Assembly: GCF_000746845.1 (NCBI RefSeq)
Contig: NZ_KN050846.1
Coordinates: 2,806,963 to 2,870,962 of the forward strand
DNA length: 64,000 nucleotides
Direction of reading: 5' to 3'
Origin: Altibacter lentus
Lineage (GTDB): Bacteria > Bacteroidota > Bacteroidia > Flavobacteriales > Flavobacteriaceae
In this document: positions 63,761-64,000 of the stretch, piece by piece
Layout of the letters: each line of letters opens with the position of its first letter
Position numbering within the stretch: position 1 is the stretch's first letter
Translations under genes and position numbers: made by a program
The notes under the pieces: generated by a model
Seen by the model: only the letters and a program-made list of their open reading frames with translations
What the model was told of the DNA's origin: nothing
Databases searched by the model: none

Positions 63761-64000
63761 ATGGAAATAACAGAGAACAAAGAAAAGAAACGATTTGAAA
63801 CAACTGTGGAAGGTAAGACGGGAGTGATCGAATACATTCGCGCACAAGACAAGATGTATCTTACCCATACTGAGGTACCCGATGCGCTGGAAGGGCAGGG
63901 CATAGCCTCTTCGATGGCGAAGTATGCCTTAGAACAGATCAAGGATGAAGGCCTAAAATTGGTTCCGCTCTGTCCTTTTATTGCAAGCTACGTAAAGCGG
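63761..64000 (+). CDS. YjdJ-like GNAT acetyltransferase, C-terminus cut by window edge
   Basis: The first 80 residues of a small GNAT-type protein (MEITENKEKKRFETTVEG). The acetyl-CoA-binding motif is visible as LEGQGIASSMAKYALEQ, and the family's LVPLCPFIASYVKR sits at the window end. Such short GNAT proteins are about 90-100 residues, so only a few residues are missing. It is 2 bp after the iron-sulfur gene. Confidence 0.9.
   Translation, partial: MEITENKEKKRFETTVEGKTGVIEYIRAQDKMYLTHTEVPDALEGQGIASSMAKYALEQIKDEGLKLVPLCPFIASYVKR

Noticed and set aside
1..64000. CRISPR arrays, tRNA or rRNA genes, transposases, integrases, prophage or restriction genes
   Set aside because: Looked for by repeat structure, conserved RNA shapes and protein motifs; none was seen. 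The region appears to be stable core chromosome.

Overview
The window looks like chromosome of a Bacteroidota member, most likely a marine Flavobacteriaceae. The case rests on four things: type IX secretion (T9SS) parts (PorT, the Plug protein) with several cargo proteins carrying C-terminal type A sorting domains; a complete Na+-translocating NADH:quinone reductase operon; a menaquinone methyltransferase; and promoters that follow the Bacteroidota pattern (TTG - about 19 nt - TAnnTTTG) with almost no Shine-Dalgarno sites. No rRNA, tRNA, CRISPR array, integrase, transposase or prophage was seen. The DNA is densely coded, both strands are used, and the only gene-free stretch above 300 bp is 50049-50435.

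Layout. 1-5909: fructose-bisphosphate aldolase (cut by the window edge), the lipoprotein BamA relative TamL, an rRNA/tRNA methyltransferase, PorT and UbiE/MenG. 6085-8939: TrkA-TrkH potassium uptake. 8942-16098: PurT, an aminotransferase, a fatty-acid desaturase, RsmG, a 5'-truncated T9SS protein and proline catabolic PruA. 16281-23734: an NRDE protein, a hybrid two-component regulator, a small operon behind two perfect palindromes, DUF3667-ApaG, and the T9SS Plug protein. 23959-37437: a T9SS cargo protein, nqrABCDEF, a large T9SS-exported subtilase, and a small conserved gene coupled to apbE, whose product flavinylates NqrB and NqrC. 37423-44495: methyltransferase-map-HAD operon, GpmI, an exported RidA-like lipoprotein, two cell-envelope peptidases, a GNAT enzyme and PepE. 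44581-50048: two tandem carboxypeptidase-like regulatory proteins, DUF6702, an M1 metallopeptidase, TatA and a PAP2 phosphatase. 50436-52950: lipoprotein, six-helix membrane protein, histidine kinase and LuxR-type response regulator. 52947-60315: O-methyltransferase and the kynurenine (tryptophan) degradation operon. 60428-64000: a T9SS-exported vanadium-haloperoxidase-like enzyme, a lipoprotein, an iron-sulfur protein and the start of a GNAT enzyme.

How it fits together. Na+-NQR, its flavin transferase and menaquinone methylation form a sodium-based respiratory chain. PorT and Plug belong to the machine that exports the sorting-domain proteins here (subtilase, haloperoxidase-like enzyme and a small secreted protein). 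The kynurenine operon encodes every enzyme from kynurenine to the 2-aminomuconate level except the ring-cleaving 3-hydroxyanthranilate dioxygenase, which is not in the window. The best candidates for something undescribed are the four-gene signalling module at 50436-52950, with a perfect 17-bp palindrome in front of it; the tandem orphan regulatory-domain proteins next to the M1 peptidase; the palindrome pair at 20745-20798; and the subtilase cassette lying between nqrF and the apbE pair.
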